Source: Aporrectodea caliginosa
Lineage: Eukaryota; Annelida; Clitellata; Crassiclitellata; Lumbricidae
Assembly (NCBI GenBank): GCA_020284085.1
Contig: JACEVL010001855.1
Span: 828,001 to 892,000 of the forward strand
Length of the DNA: 64,000 nt
Direction: 5' to 3'
The stretch's first letter is position 1. Each line of letters starts with the position of its first letter. A program made the position numbers and the translations under genes. This document shows positions 1-15,200 of this stretch, in pieces. Under the pieces are notes generated by a model. That model searched no databases. It saw only the letters and a program-made list of their open reading frames with translations, and was not told the origin of the DNA.

Positions 1-2272
1 TTTGACAACACATACAATAGCTATGAACTTACCTTTGCGAAAGCTGTATTTCTAGCAGTACAAGGCTTGCAGTAAACAGCAGACACTTTGTCAACATTTT
101 GAATTGTCCCTTCTCCATTTGACTTCTGTGATGACCACAACAGAAAAAGTTATGCTACCTAAATTTATAATAAAACTCAGTTTCCTTACCCACAACATCC
201 ACTCTCAATGCATGTTAAATATTGCACCTTGTTTAGATTTTCAAGATTTAGAGTTCCTCTTTTGCTCCCTATAATTAATTACCTAAAAATGAAGTGATTG
301 AAGTTGCTCTGCCAAAATATTATTAGTTACAGCATATTAGGATTTTGTCAGCAACTGATGATATGGAAACTATTTTATACAGTCATATACAGACCAAGAG
401 TGTTACGTCTTAAAATGCAAAGAATCAGGATTTTACATCCATTTTCTCGTAAAATGATTTCTGTTAATAGTGGAGCATTTTGGTGCTTGGTTTGATGACC
501 AACCAAAAGCAACAGTGATGACTTTTCCTGTTTCAAATTAGTAACAGGCTATGAATTGTCAAGGTTTTTACTCTGAGAGATGGGTTCAACAATGAAAGAC
601 ATGCTTTGGTATTTACCACATGTTATTATCACATTTCACGATGATTTATTGATGCAAGACAAAAGAAAATGAAACCAAAATTACACTGTTTCAAGCTTTT
701 TGAGGCTGCTAACCAGCAATTTTTCCACGATGCCAGGTCCCAGTGCCTGATTATGGCTTATTATTTTGGCAGCAGGTGAAAAACTATTTATAATACTGTT
801 TTATTTTGAAAGCACAATTAGAAACAGAAATTGTCAACACAAGTGTGAAGTTACTGTCTAACCAATTCCTTAATGTAAAAATGTGAGTTTGCTTCTTATT
901 TGCCAGCTTATCTGGCTGCATTAGACAATGAATAATATCCTTACTATAATTCTGGTACTTCGTGTTAAAGCAACTTGTGTCTGAGATACCAGCCTCACAG
1001 GTATGTCAGTGGGAACAGAAGACGAGTCTTCAGTGCTACTGCAAAAACTGTTAAGGATATTCTGCTCTCACTCTGATTCATAAGTAAGCAAGTGATGTTA
1101 GTTTCAAGTCATCTCATTCTTTCATTACCAAATTTACGGCATAGGCGTATTCATTCTCTTCTGGCAGCTTGCTGTGGACTGACAACTGATGGTCTGCAGA
1201 TCGACACCAGTCTGCTGACAATCACTTTTAGAAGCACTGGGCTGTTGTACTCAGATGGTAGGAACAGCTAGCTGGCTTAGGTATGTGGACCTCAGGGTCA
1301 TGATTTCCCACGGAATTTGGGCAAGTCCTGAACTTAGAGCAGCACCATTAGCTGAAGCAAATCACTACTATACATGTTGGCATTGCCATATTATGAAAGT
1401 ATTTGAAATGCAGAATCAGCACAGATTATCGAATGTTAAGAAGTTGAGCAAGTACCCAGTACTTAATCTTGAAGTTACTGTTGAACAAAGGCACTATATT
1501 AAAGATTTGGAAAACAATTCCTTGCCAAGAGCCGATTAACACAGCAAATACCAATATACATTCTGTTACATATACTCAGTAAAATCAATTTAACTGACTT
1601 ACCAGTGATGCTGTCAGAGAAAGCAGGAGAGCTTAACACTAATGCTCGTTTCAAACAATTATGACGAATTAAATCCATTGCACAAAACCTTGGTTTATAT
1701 ACTAGTCAACGGACTATACGGACTTCGAGGTCTCAACTGATAAGATGCATCAACTTTGACAGCTTATGAGGAAAACATGAAGGCAGCTAAGAGGGGAATG
1801 TGGGAGACACTTCATCCTCAAGTGCAGTCTTTTACTCTGCTGAGAGTTTTCATCAGTTGCATCTAAGATTTATTCAACTTGAAAGAAAGTGTCCCACTGT
1901 GGCCATTGCATAGCAAGTAGGCACCCGGAAGTCTTGGGTAAATTATTATCCAATGCCTCTTGTAAGGTTAATTAGGGAATATCTCTCAAAGTAGTTTTTA
2001 TATACATTAACCATGGCAACTGCTAAGAAGTACTGAAGGCAACAAAGACCATGATAATAATAATTATGTAATTATTATCATGGTCTATTTTTAAAAGAGA
2101 ATTCTTTAATTAAACTAGTCATTTGTTGTATTTCAAAGGCCACTAAAGTGTTCTCTTTAAAATTGATCACTCAAGCAGTTGCATATAAATGAGAGAATTC
2201 TCCATAAACTAAACTGAATTCAATTACCAAGTCTTGGAACCTGCTACATTTATATCCAGACACTTCATGTAA
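1..2272. other. AT-rich spacer without recognised genes
   Basis: No conserved frame found; a 94-codon open frame at 1255-1539 has no recognisable features. It contains the hairpin at 2046-2086. Probably intergenic DNA downstream of EFHC1. Confidence 0.5.
2046..2086. repeat. perfect 16-bp inverted repeat (hairpin)
   Basis: AGACCATGATAATAAT and its exact complement, with a 9-base loop. Could be a tiny foldback element; no function can be assigned. Confidence 0.8.
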
Positions 2273-2708
2273 GGGGTCGTCCATTAATTATGTCAACAAA
2301 TTTTAGACCCCCTCCCCTTGTCAACAACTGTCAAACATTGAAGGACCCCTAAAAATTATGTCAACAATCCCAGAACCCCCCCTACTCTACAAAAAAGAAA
2401 CAAAATGGCTCAATACATGTAGACTCATTTTTAAACAAAATTTTACACTAAAAAATGCAATCTCGAATTTCAAAATATATGAGTTTAGTTTATTACCAGC
2501 TTTTTAGTAGTATTAAACATTAAGCACTTTATACATGTTTAGCATTTCTTAATGTTTTCGCTACCATTTGGAAGGGTCTTTGTTGATTTATTGGAGAAAA
2601 ATTTATTGACGTCAACTTTTACCGAACCCCCCTCCCCCTTGTCAACAACTGTCAAACTTTTCCAAACCCCTCCCCCCTATTTTGTTGACATAATTAATGG
2701 ACGACCCC
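2273..2708. mobile_element. miniature element with perfect 28-bp terminal inverted repeats
   Basis: Tips GGGGTCGTCCATTAATTATG.. at 2273-2300 and their exact complement at 2681-2708. Internal copies of CTTGTCAACAACTGTCAAAC on both sides. 436 bp, non-coding. No clear target duplication, so the superfamily is left open. Confidence 0.85.
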
Positions 2709-2933
2709 CAAGTATGTAAGACACTTCATTAAAACTACAGTTCAAATTCTATAAACTGCTTTATTCAGATATGAATTATAACCTTCAGGAATCAGGATGA
2801 AATTTTCTCTAAATACGCACAGTTTTCAGATAAGGCACTGTATATATTTGGGCATTGCATGGACTATATTAGTCTGATTCAGTTCATAGAAACTGTTTTA
2901 TAGAGATAGACTCAATCAAAAAATTTTGTTCTA

Positions 2934-2939
2934 TTTATT
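2934..2939 (-). promoter_or_regulatory. possible EFHC1 polyadenylation signal
   Basis: AATAAA on the minus strand, about 250 nt beyond the EFHC1 stop codon. Position and strand fit, but the surrounding DNA is AT-rich and chance matches are expected. Confidence 0.35.
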
Positions 2940-3190
2940 TAGCATAGAGTTGGCATTGCTTCAAACTATAAGAAAATACATTAATATTTGCAATAAAATA
3001 TTTTTGCATATTCTGTACAGTTTAAAATGTAAATAAAGTTCATTCATTTAAAGTCAATTCAAGTATGTAAGACTAAATAAAGCGTAATAATAAAGCAAAT
3101 ATTTCTGAAAGGTAAAAATTTTATATTATGTGCTGTTAAAAATCCATTTCTCGGAAGTGGGTAACTAGTTAACCCATCCTGATGACTCAT

Positions 3191-3271
3191 TCATTGTGGA
3201 ATGACTTCAAAGAACTGCCTGAGTTCTTCCAAAGTTATGCGATCCGGATCTTGACCAATCTGCCTGGCCAG
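3191..3271 (-). CDS. EFHC1: EFHC1 coding exon 11 (stop)
   Basis: 27 codons, [17 protein letters not shown] to FFEVIPQ and TGA. Acceptor TTCTTGCAG; phase 0 with exon 10. It closes the last EF-hand-like helix. Confidence 0.88.
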   Translation of the reverse strand: MARQIGQDPDRITLEELRQFFEVIPQ

Positions 3272-6200
3272 CTGCAAGAACAATGATTATTCATATCACA
3301 TACGAAATCAATAGGGAAAGTAGAAATTCACATCAAAAAGTTCAAATTCAAGGTAGCATTTTGAAAAAATGATCGAAAATCATGGCAAATTCATGGCAAG
3401 AAATCATGCTTTTATTCGCTAAGATCCGACCAAACAATAATACAAATAAGAAAGAAACGATGCGTTTACTATGTACATAATATCAGTGTAAATGTCCTGC
3501 ATCAAAGCACTTTTGTATTTACTAAGATCTAATCAATGTAATCATATCAATAACACAGATCAAAGTAGCCACACTCTGTCACTGTGTAAATGTCGGAGTC
3601 AATGTTTGGCACGTAGTTTCTGCAATTGTAGACTACATTAGGCTACATATAGCGCCAAGTTCTCATCTGTAAAACTTTGATGCTGGGGCGAAACATGTCA
3701 GCTCCAAACGTCGTGTTGCATGAATTTAACAAAATTTGCCTAAACTCGCAGCATTTCAGGAAATTCATGGCATATATGGCAAATGCCGAAAATCACGGAA
3801 TTCAAAGTTTCCGTGACTTTAAATTTACTTGCTTATTTACATCTAAAACAAATTATTCTGACATGATTCAAGCTGGTCTTGTCTACAGGAACCACTTACA
3901 CAAATTCACCTATCTTTTACTGTTGCTTAAAAGCAGTCTACATATTCTTAATTACCCAGAATAAGAAACTCCTTGAATTAACTCATTCAATCCGTCAATT
4001 AAACTTAAATATCTGCCTTTCAACAATACTCGCCCATTTGTTTTGCTAAACTATATACCTGAATCTAAGTACTTAACTAATTTGTACAAACAAGCACCCC
4101 ATACAAGTCTAAATGAATTCAAATAGTCATGCTAAACTAATTGCAGTTTTACATTTAGCATTAAAGAATGAACTGTTTCAACTTTAACATACCAATACCC
4201 ACTTAATTTTGCACTGATTTAGCATGCAATCAGCTGGTTTCTGTTTTCTAATTCTCCAGCGAAAAAATCACTACTATGATACTGGTATTTCTGATTGTGG
4301 GTTAGATAGATGATACTAATATATATAACACCATGGTACATACACAGTCTACGATATCATTGTCACAGGGAAGATGGTGCTTGAGGCAGATGTCTTGCAA
4401 ATTCTCACGGTTGACACATCCAGCCCGGCCAAAATCAAAACCAAGAAATATCTTATCCTTGCGATTGTTAGATGTGATGGCCAACTTCTTCAGCTGTGTC
4501 TTTACCTCTTCCACGATCTTCTGCAAGTCCTCCACACTGAGTTCAACACAGAAACAATTCAATCTGCATTCCAGTCTGCATTTGTACAACTTCACACACA
4601 TTCTCACCACTTCACATAACATAAACAAGGGTGGCCCAGCAGAAAATTGCTAAGTACTGCAAGTGCCCTTCATCGCTGCACTCCAAGTTCGAATCCCGGT
4701 GTGTCATGTGAAATTGACAATTCTTTGTCAAGCCATGCAACTCGTAAGGCAATGCCGTTCTATGGTAATGGTAAATTTATATAGCACTACTTCAAGACAG
4801 ACTCATCAAAGATGCTCCCGACCTAGCACAATAAAACCACGATTGAACAAAATGGTCCAAGCATTTGCAGAAAAGAGGCAAAGAGCGGCTGAGAAGCTCA
4901 TGTTGCAGGTTGAATTGCTATTGTATTTAACTCTTCAGCCGAAAAATACCTCAATCCAGGACTGTGACTTTAGAGGAATAAGTAAGTGATCACCATACTT
5001 TATTTTATCTTAACCAACAAATTCAGACTCAAAGAGTTGGTAACTTCCATGAAAAGCCTTCACAGGCGACGATAACACTAATAATTATAGCTATTTTCCC
5101 TCTTTTTTCTTCTATGTGAGAAGTTGCGGTCTGTCAACTTTCTATTTTCAATAAACGAAATTATACAGACATGGCAAACTGCACTGCATTTCAAACCACA
5201 GAGTTTGCAGCATACTTACTTTCCTGAGCGTTTGACACACACTGGTCCTCCTTTGATAGGTAACTGACGATTTGCAGTGTCATCATATCCTCCAAGCTTG
5301 TCTCTGAGAGAGTGCAGCGTGCATTCTATGAACACACAACACAGCTAAAGTCAAGCATACCCATAACACTGGTTTCAGAGCTGAGAAATACAATAGCCAT
5401 TTCATACAGATGCATTGGATGTGTCCTCAAAATCGCTCTTAATGCTACTTTGTTAGCATAAACTTCTGGTTTAAAACAACATATTATGTAAATATCTTAA
5501 CCACAGCAAATATAGATATCAGAACTGATGAAAAAACAAATTGCTGCCCCTCTGTCAGCCGCATTGTAAAAATTATTCATTGTCGATGTTGGCTGACAAT
5601 TCTTCATAATGATTAAGCCAATAAAAGTCAAGCACTTTCTTAAAGTGTTTTTGGTTTTCCGAATTATACCAAGTTTAGAAACTGTCTGATGCACTCAGAT
5701 AACCTCTAAGCCAGTGCTTCCCAAACTTTTCAGTGTCACGGACCGGCAGGAATTAACTTTCAGTGTCACGGACCGGCAGGAATTAACTTTCAGTGTCACG
5801 GACCGGCAGGAATTTTTCCACTGCAGGAGGACCGGACACAAATTTATTCATTATTTTCTCTGTTTCGTTTTCGATCACTTAAATTCCTCAAAAATTGATT
5901 TCAGTGCATTTTAAGTCAATTATATGACTCCATTAACTTTAAATGCTATCCTAATAAGTCTTATGTTACGACTTTAAAAATAAAATAGTCATTTCTTGAT
6001 TCCGAGACAATTTGACCATTTTCTTGACTCCCTTTGCGGACCGGCAACTTAGGGCTCGCGGACCGGCACCGGTCCGTGGACCACCACTTTGGGAGGCACT
6101 GCTCTAAGCATCAAATCAGTAGAATACGAGAGTAAAGAATTAAGCAGAAAAGAAACAGTTCATGAAAAGTTTTCAAAGCTAAGAAAGAATATAATATAAA

Positions 6201-9200
6201 AATGTTAAATTATGTGAAAGCACTAAAAGTCTTATACAAAAATTGCTGACAGAAAAATACCACTACTTTCATGCAAATGTGTAATAGTGCATCAGCACAA
6301 TGAAGAAGAACGAATGAACTGAAAATTCTTGAGGACAAGATGCTGAAAATGAAAAACTCGGACTATAAGTAAAAAATTAAAAACTGAAAATGAAAAGTCA
6401 GACTATAAGTGAGAAAATTAAAAACTGAAAATGAAAAACTTGGACTATAGGTTAGGATGTTGTGCAGTGATACGACATTGGCATTACATATCACATATTA
6501 CATATACATACATGTTCTTTTTCTGCTGGCATGTAAATCTCTTTTTATCATGCAGTGAATAGGCTTCCTTTGTTTTAATTTGCTTTTTTCTATGTGAAGA
6601 AAAACTACTTTGCTTAATTACATTGCGTGTTTCCACATAGGTGGTGCCAATGAATGGTGCTATTTAAATGTTTGAACAAAGTTAGAATAAATTTTATTAG
6701 GCCTATTCAGTTAAATAAGGCATATCTAAAACAATACATAACATCAAAGAACTGCAAACAGATCCTGAGATGTAGGTTACCTGGGATTTGGTGGCAGTGT
6801 TTCTCCAGATATTTCAGCACATAATAGTCGGCATTCGTGACGATGAAGCGGTGCTTGAAGACCTCAACCACGGCTCCAATGTACAAATCCTGTGGCCCAT
6901 AGTACTCTGGTCGATCCAGTGGAGAGTCGGGTTTCGCCACACGAGTTGGTTCAAGGAATTTGCCACCAATCACTCCAGAATTTCGAATTGGGGGCTCATA
7001 AATATTGATGGTATCATCACAAAGCCGATAAGAAATGATGAAGCGACGACATTTGTCGCCTGGTTTGGTGGAATCCTACAACAGACATCATAAACTAAAT
7101 GACAGAGTCATTGTACTATATATATTAAAGAGAACACTATTTTATTTATAAATCGCCACAGAAGCTCTGTAATAGCTTTAGGAGTTCTACAATTACCAAC
7201 CGATACTAAATGTCCCAAAACTTATTGTTGTAGTAGTATACATGTTTCCATGAAATCTGTAAATTACATAGAAGACCATACCGGTATGTTATTTGTTTAG
7301 TTTTACTGCACATCTGAGGTGCATGATAGTCTAGTGGTCAGCATGCTGGACTGTCAACTTAGAGGTCATATGTTCAAATCCATGACAGCGCAGAAATTTG
7401 TTTCAAGATTTTTTGATTCACCTGTGTCCCAAAGCCAACTCAGCTATAATGAGGACAACGACCATACAGGTGGCAGAGGACTTCATCAGCCGAGGCAAAG
7501 AAAACGAAGTTGCTTACACTGCCTACCCATAGCAGCCTTTCAGGCTTAAAGGACTACTCTTCTTCTTCTGACCTAATGTACTGCTTTATTGCAGTAAGTA
7601 CACAATAGTTAGGCACAATAAACACAGTAAATGCTCTTTTAGATTAAGTGATTAAGTGAAACAACTGAACTATTGTACCACGATATTAGTAATTAGGTGA
7701 CCCTATCTAGCGGGACAATTGTCCCTTCAGGATCCCCTTTTGTTGCTATTAATGAAAAATATTCATGCTACTATAATTGTGTTGCAATGTTATCAATGGC
7801 TAATATTCATGTTACCTCTGTTTCGTTACTCTTTGGCTTCAATAAAGAATTGATTGATTGATTGATTGATTGATAATCAGCAATATGCTTACAATAACTA
7901 TAATAATTAATAAATAGAACAATATATACATCTAATTCAACTAATAATAAAGAATAAGAATATTCTTACTAAAGTTGCCACCAAGCATACTGACAAAGAT
8001 TAGCAATTCCCGATCTTGAAAGATCACATATTCTTTGGGTAAAAAATAAAAAATGCATATAATTATGGTAACAACTGTTAAGTAGCCAATCCAGAAGTCA
8101 TTACTAGTCTCCAAAACTTAACCTTCTTGATGAATCTAGGCAATGCTAAAAACCATTTTTGAGCAGAAGATACAGAGTTTCCTAGTCTTCTTACCAGCAT
8201 GGCTTCATAACGCAACACTTTGCCTTGTTGGTCTAGCATTTTGATGTAATCCTTCCTTGGTGGCTCAGGAACTACTTTCCGACAGTTTTGCATTGAATCC
8301 TCCACAGAGCCATGCGTGTTATATGGTGGGTATTCCTGCAAATAATTCAGCTCAAACTAGATTCTGTGAGCACGAAATCTGTCTGTGAACCAGTAAACAA
8401 CAGAAATGTGACTTTTTATTAGCACAGTCTAAGAATATTTTTCAGTGTGAAACAGTGTGAGTGATGCCCTCGAGCATTTTTCCTGAATACAAGTGCTTGT
8501 TCTTGAGAGAGCAAAACGTGCAGATTTCAATTGCTTGCATGTATCCTACTGTTGCTCACTGGTACAAGCTTTTCTAAATCAATAACAAACATAACAACAG
8601 CTTCCAAACTCCAATATTGACTTCATAGACACAGTTACTGCATAGTAACATCACCAACTAACACAATACCGTAGATGTTTGTGTTTAAAACAAGCAAATC
8701 TAGGACTGATACCTTAATTGGTGGATCCGGTTGCCTTACGACAACATCCATTGGTGTAAAGTCTGTCATGCCAAAGTTCTTCCAGTAGAATGCCTTCGAG
8801 AAATTGTCCAGATCATAAATCAGGAATCGTCGGTTGTAGACGAGAATAGTTTTCCCGATTTTGAAGTCAATCGGTGAAAAGTATTCTTTGACCTCTTCAT
8901 CGGTTATTTCCATTGCACCAAGAGGAAAGGACGGCTCAATGTCATAACGGTCTTTGGCAATTCGATGGCGATAGATGAGGCAGGGAAATGGATCATAGCC
9001 ATCATTGATTACGCGCACCTCACGAACTTCCATTGTATCATCACTTAAATAATACTGAAAAGATAAGAGATACATTGACATGTATCATCATGAAAGAGCA
9101 AGACATTTTTTTCTTCAAACATTTTTTCCTATTTAAAACATTAAAAAATTACTATTTTTTGCACTGAAAATCAACAATTTTCAACTGAAATAGGATACTG

Positions 9201-12200
9201 GAAACTTGTGCAGTATGAAGCATCTACACTGAAATAACAGAATACAGCTTAAACTCAGGTAGGCAATATGCAATATGGATGCAATATGCCCGATAGCGCA
9301 TTAAATAACATCTGGCGTAGAGAGCGAGAGGTACCGAGTTCGAGTCCCGTAGGGCGGATATGCTTTGTAGGCTGCTATTAGCAACGTTGTATTGCAGGCT
9401 GTCTGTTCTGTTAGTAGTTCAGATTTAAATTGCATAACCTGTAAATGTACAGCGCAGTGCGTTTGTCAGGCGCTTAATAAAGAAAAGATTATTATTATTA
9501 TTATTAATATGGTACTGAGATTCTTTTCTTCTGAATTTCAAACTTACATGCATGATGAACTTCCTCATCTGACCAAACATCTGATCACGATCGTCCCAGA
9601 CACAGTAGAAGCGCAGGACCCTACGATCCATTTCCAGGAACTGTCGCAGCTTGTCAAAGTCCGAAGGTGTCTGCATGGTCTTCTTCGGTTCACGGTTCTT
9701 TCTATCCACCATGTATGGATCGTCTGGACAGTCTTCCATTGCGTTGATCTCAATGCCCTGGCTCTCCAGCCAGTCCTAAGATCATTACATCAGACCACAG
9801 CATTAAAATAAACAGTAAAACACATTATCAGTAAAGGTGAAAATGCATCACGTCCAACTATTATCCACAAAAAGTCCTGCAGTCTATCAGATCTTTTGGC
9901 TAAAGTGCAGACAAAGAAATAGCAACATAGCAACCCAACAATATGAAAATCATGCCACAAATTCAAACTTCAGTTGCTATACAAGATTTACCCAGATGGA
10001 GGTGGTAATGAGGTCTGTAGATCAGAGGCTCAACTGTCCAGCTGGAAACCTTTCACCACTTATTGGTGGACTGGTCCAAATGGTGACAAGGTGAAATACC
10101 ATAAAAAATGCACAAGAGCCTTGCTCATATAGAAAAACACACTAATATGCAGCTAGAGATCCAGTATATGTCTAAACAAATCAGCATTACTTAACAAATT
10201 TTGCGTAAAACAGCTACCAAGCTACAGTATCTGGATGAACTTGACCAGATTGAGTGTCAAAACCTTTACACATTACTAAAGTACATGGATGCAGGTCTAA
10301 CACTGTTTATATGTTGCATACAAAACAACTGAATACTCATGACATATTCAGGGACGTAACTAACGTTGGGCTTGGGGGGCTTAAGCCTCCCAAACGAAGC
10401 TGAAGCCCCCAAATAAATCAAGCCGCCAGGCTCCACTATAGGCTCGGGTACCACATTCGCCATGTTCAAGGCTTAAAGCCCCCCCAAACGAAAAGTCTTA
10501 GTTACGCCACTGGAGATATTGCAGTTTCCTTCCTAACCCCTAACATCTTTTCATGACTTAGCTGAGGGGCTAGAAGAAGAGCTTGGGGTTGGAACTCACC
10601 ACCCCTCACAAATAAAATGATATGTAACACATAATAAACGAGAATACGACACACAAATCTGGGTTCAATGTTCAAACATAATTAACGAGTTTAAACATGC
10701 AACGGTAACAAAAATATAACTCTAATAAACAGTGACAATTACACTATGGAATTTTAATTTTTATATAACATGTCACATGCTGATGATGTATACATAAGCT
10801 GATGTTGAAAAACCATGGTCCGGGGTACAACAATAACAAATCGAGAGCATCGGGAAGTTTCAGAAGCACTGGCTTAAGGGACTAGGCAAATGAATTAATC
10901 TGACATACATCAGCAGCCATTGCTTATTTGATGTCTGATCTAAGACAGTATCCCTTTTCTTCTTTGCATTTCCCATTCCAATTTTATGGAAATGGTTATT
11001 CTGCATGGCCATATAAATTGCTAGTTTATACCCGGATCTTCACAGACTGCTCTATTTGGAAGATTTGTTGTTTTCAGCCTGGCAAAACACAATGGAATTG
11101 GTGGATCTCATCTCCTTCCACTTCTCTCTCACTGTATCTGTGTGTGTGCGTGTGTATGTGACTGTGCTTGTAGAGCTAAGAAAGCTTTGTTGATGGATAC
11201 GTATCTATGAGGCAGCACCACCACCTCATCCTGTCATCACCCTTCTTAACCATGCATGTACGTAGTGCATATATATATACATAAACTGTACAATTTGGCC
11301 AAGAACATTTGGCTCTTCAATGGTCAGCCTTATAATATTAGCAAGAGCAACCCAGCAAATAGACATTTATTTATAAATATGTCACACAGCTTGACAAGGA
11401 ATTGCCATTTTAATACTATGCGCTGGTATTGAACTCTGCATGCTGAGGTAAAAGGCTTACATGTTCCTATACCACCATCATGCTAGTAATTGGTAGTAAT
11501 ACCTTGCTGTATTCTTGCCAAAGTAGCTCAAGATTAGCTTCAAGACAAAACTGCTGCATTAAAAGTAATTAGCATGTAAGTACCCTGCTCCACTTGTCAC
11601 AGTCATAGACATGGAAAATTTTGCCATAGATGGTAATGTTGGTTCCGTTGTTGATTTCTTTCCATATCCAGTGATCTCCAACATCATTCTTAGGGATTCT
11701 CTGTCGTCTTATTATTATACCTTTAACAAAAAAGGTAAAACACACTATTGTAAGACCTCAATTTTACACGAACAATTCTTTGAATAACCTTATAACAGCA
11801 TTTTTATAGATGCTGGCTGTAGTTATCTTGACCCATACCTTTGATATTATGACATTTACAGTTTTGGTAACAGACTGGTAACATTTCTTGGAATACTTCT
11901 GAGTGCTGGTAACATTTCTTGGAATACTTCTGAGTACTGGTAATTTGGAAAGACAGGTCTTAACTAAGAAACTGTATTTGTAAAACAATTGAAGCAATCT
12001 GTTATTTAACTCTTAGCACTGGTGCTGACAACTGACACTGTAAAGCACCATAAAGTAGCACATTATGACAGGTCTGGTCTCCAATCCTGTAACGATAATT
12101 AATTAAGGCAAATTTGATACTGATTCAAAAGTCTACATCAAGAAATCAGCAAGGTTTAAACATACAATGGCTGTGACTTCAGTCACTTCACATATATTTG

Positions 12201-15200
12201 CGCCTCTGATTGGTGTGCACTGTGAGAGGCGCTATACAAATTGATAGATACAATACAATATATTGAAAGCACTTCTTCTAAACCAGACAGAAAATGAAGT
12301 GCAATTATTATATAATTATTATTTTATTTTATATTATTATTTTTATAATTTGCCTGCAGATGGCAGGCCATGCCACAGGGGAGAGGACAGAAGGACCTCA
12401 ACTACATTTCTGTGGCATTTCAAGCTTTTTACCTGTTATTTATACAGGTAGCCCTTTGGCATGTCAATCATTTTTCAAAATTCAATATAGCCTGGGACAT
12501 GGGCCTCAAAATTTGGAAATAGTCCAGGCCTCTCATAGTCAGCAGCTATACATGGTTACAGAATATCTATATTCTAGCTGTTTAGCATAACCTATGCAGT
12601 TAATTTTGCCAACTCCAAAGACAACTTACACAGTAAATCTGTTTAAATCTGTTAACTGGCTCAAGGATAGTTTAAATCAGCACCATGAATTTAAATATAT
12701 CTATTTATCTGATGAAGAGCAGTTATCAAGACAATAGAGTCTAGAGTCTAGACACATAAGTAAGTAAGTAAGTAAGTAAGTAGTTTATTCACCACAAAAT
12801 AAAACAAAACGACAATACATAAATTTTACAAACCGAGTGGTGGGCTACCGGTGAAGTCTCATAGGACACAATGCATGATAATCACAGGATCAGCAGAGAA
12901 AAGAATTATAATGCAAGACTTGTAGACATAAGGAAAAGATAATCATAGTGTCTCAGTAGTCACTAGACACATATGAAGCTCTTAACACTTTAACGATGAG
13001 TGTACTGAAAGCAAGTGGGAAAGCAATGCTTCTGAGGGGGGGGTTCATAGAGTAGTGGTAACATCACTGGCGTGAAGAGCAGTACGGAGCACAATCACTT
13101 CCCGCAACCCTCCCAAAGGTCCACTCAGCCTATCATTCGCGAGATGACGCATTGGTAAAGTGATATGAAGGACGTGTTGGGCGCCTTGCATGGTTGCCGT
13201 ATACAGTTAAATTCGACTCCTGTAATAACTTGTGATCATCCATTCATACTGAATTGTAATTATACTGCGTTTATCGCTTTGAATTAATAGAGAATATGAT
13301 TAATATTATTATTATTCTCGTGGTTAGTAGTATGACAGTCAGGAGTGAAGTTTTCTGAACCACTGTCAACCTGCAGTTAAGCTAGGTTAAATGGACTCCT
13401 CTGGTTTGGCTGGAATCTATATATACTGATTACTCAGTGTTTAATCTAGTCCCCTTGCTGTCGGGGGAATTGAGGGTTCTGGGGGGGTATCCAGCTTATT
13501 GTAAAAGTTGACGACCGGGGGGGTAGTAACAAGAGTTTTCCAAGGATTTCTTTCGAGGGGGGGGTAGACAGTTTTCCAAGACAATATTCTACAAAATTAC
13601 ATGTCTTTCATTTTTCTTGGGGCTAAAATTTCATCTCTTTCATTTTTCTGGGGGGGGAAAACTCGATCCTGGGGGGGAACTTTACCCCCAGAGACGTCTA
13701 GATTAAACACTACTGATTACTGTTAGCAACAGATACCAGGTCTATATTGTGTGTGTGCGTGCGCGTGTGTGTGCACATGTGAGTGTGGGTGTGTGCGTGT
13801 GTGTGCGTGCATGCATGCATGCGCATGTGTATTCAGTCAATGTTCCTTGGTAACAGGGGTTGCAAAAGATAATTATGTTCATGCATATCAAGCACTAGTA
13901 CTTGGTTACTGTAGCTAGCAACAGATATCATCTTCATATATATCTTTGGTTATTACGGTATGCTCCAGATATCATGTTCATAGTGCTTTACAGTTTACAC
14001 TCCACAGACTCTTCATCAAGTAGTGTGGAATGTTAGTCTCAGAATAGTGGAAATATAATATCACAGATATTTTTGGTATGCAGTGCTCCCTCTTCTGATA
14101 AGCTCTTCTTATTCAAGATGCCAGACAAGCATCTAATACACAGATGATGATGATATATGTACCTGATGAACTTGAAGAAGAAGAGCAGTCTCTTGAGCTA
14201 GACTTACAGGCAGCCATGGGTATGAAGTGTTAGCGATTTCATGATTTCATTTCCTTAGCCACATCATATGGGGGGGTGGCCAGTCCTCTCCCTCAACGTC
14301 CCATCTTCCCTCTGACAGTGTATAGTCAGTGTACGCATTATAGCTGAGTTGGCTAGGGGGCGCAGATGGAGCCAAATTCTGCCCTATCGGATATTTGAAC
14401 CCCCGACCTCTCGACTGACATTCCAGCATGCTAACCACTATGTACACTATCAAGCACACTCTGTTGAACCTGATGATATTATAAACAGAGGTGGAATCCT
14501 GGAATGCAGAGTTACAAACTGTTTATTAAGACACAGATAACATTATTGTTACTAAGGGAAGCCACTGCAGCTAGACAACAATGTGGACTTTCATTGTAAT
14601 CAGACAGTGTTTGCTTAGAACTATGCCACACTGAGTTCTAAGAAAAGGCTAAGAAAATGAAGTCGCTAACACTTCATAACCATGGCTGTCTCAGGGCTAG
14701 CTCAAGGGACTGCTCTTCTTCTTCTATTAAGCAGTGCCTTAACAATTCCATCAATAACTTATAAACTGGTAGCACGGTTCTCTAATGTAGCAGAACTCCA
14801 AAAAAGACATTCAACTCTGGAGTTTGAATTGAAACTACACAGGCAGAAAACCAGTTAATCCCAATTCCCCTACCATGAAAAAAGATAAGGAGAAGTTTCA
14901 ACTGTCAAATGCACAAATCTTGTAAATTAATCAGTGTCAACACTCCCTATAACAGAACCTGAGTTCTCTTACTCCTCAATATTGGCTCTTCATAGGTTTT
15001 CTGATTTATTCCTTGTATCAGCACTGCATACTTTGCCCATCACGCTAAGGAGTAATCTCTGCTAACTGCAGCCACTGGTGTAGCTAGAAGACACACATAG
15101 ATAGCATTATTGTTAACAAGGGAAGCAGCCACAGCAGCTAAACAATGTGGCCTTTTATTTTAATCAAACAATGTGTTTTCTTTTATGCCACAATGAGCTT

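Noticed and set aside
1255..1539. 94-codon frame near the left edge
   Set aside because: Single frame without conserved features or splice signals.
7315..7400. tRNA genes at SINE heads (also 9288, 16945, 25580, 61304)
   Set aside because: Box A and B are present, but the cloverleaf is not complete and each is followed by a shared SINE body and tail.
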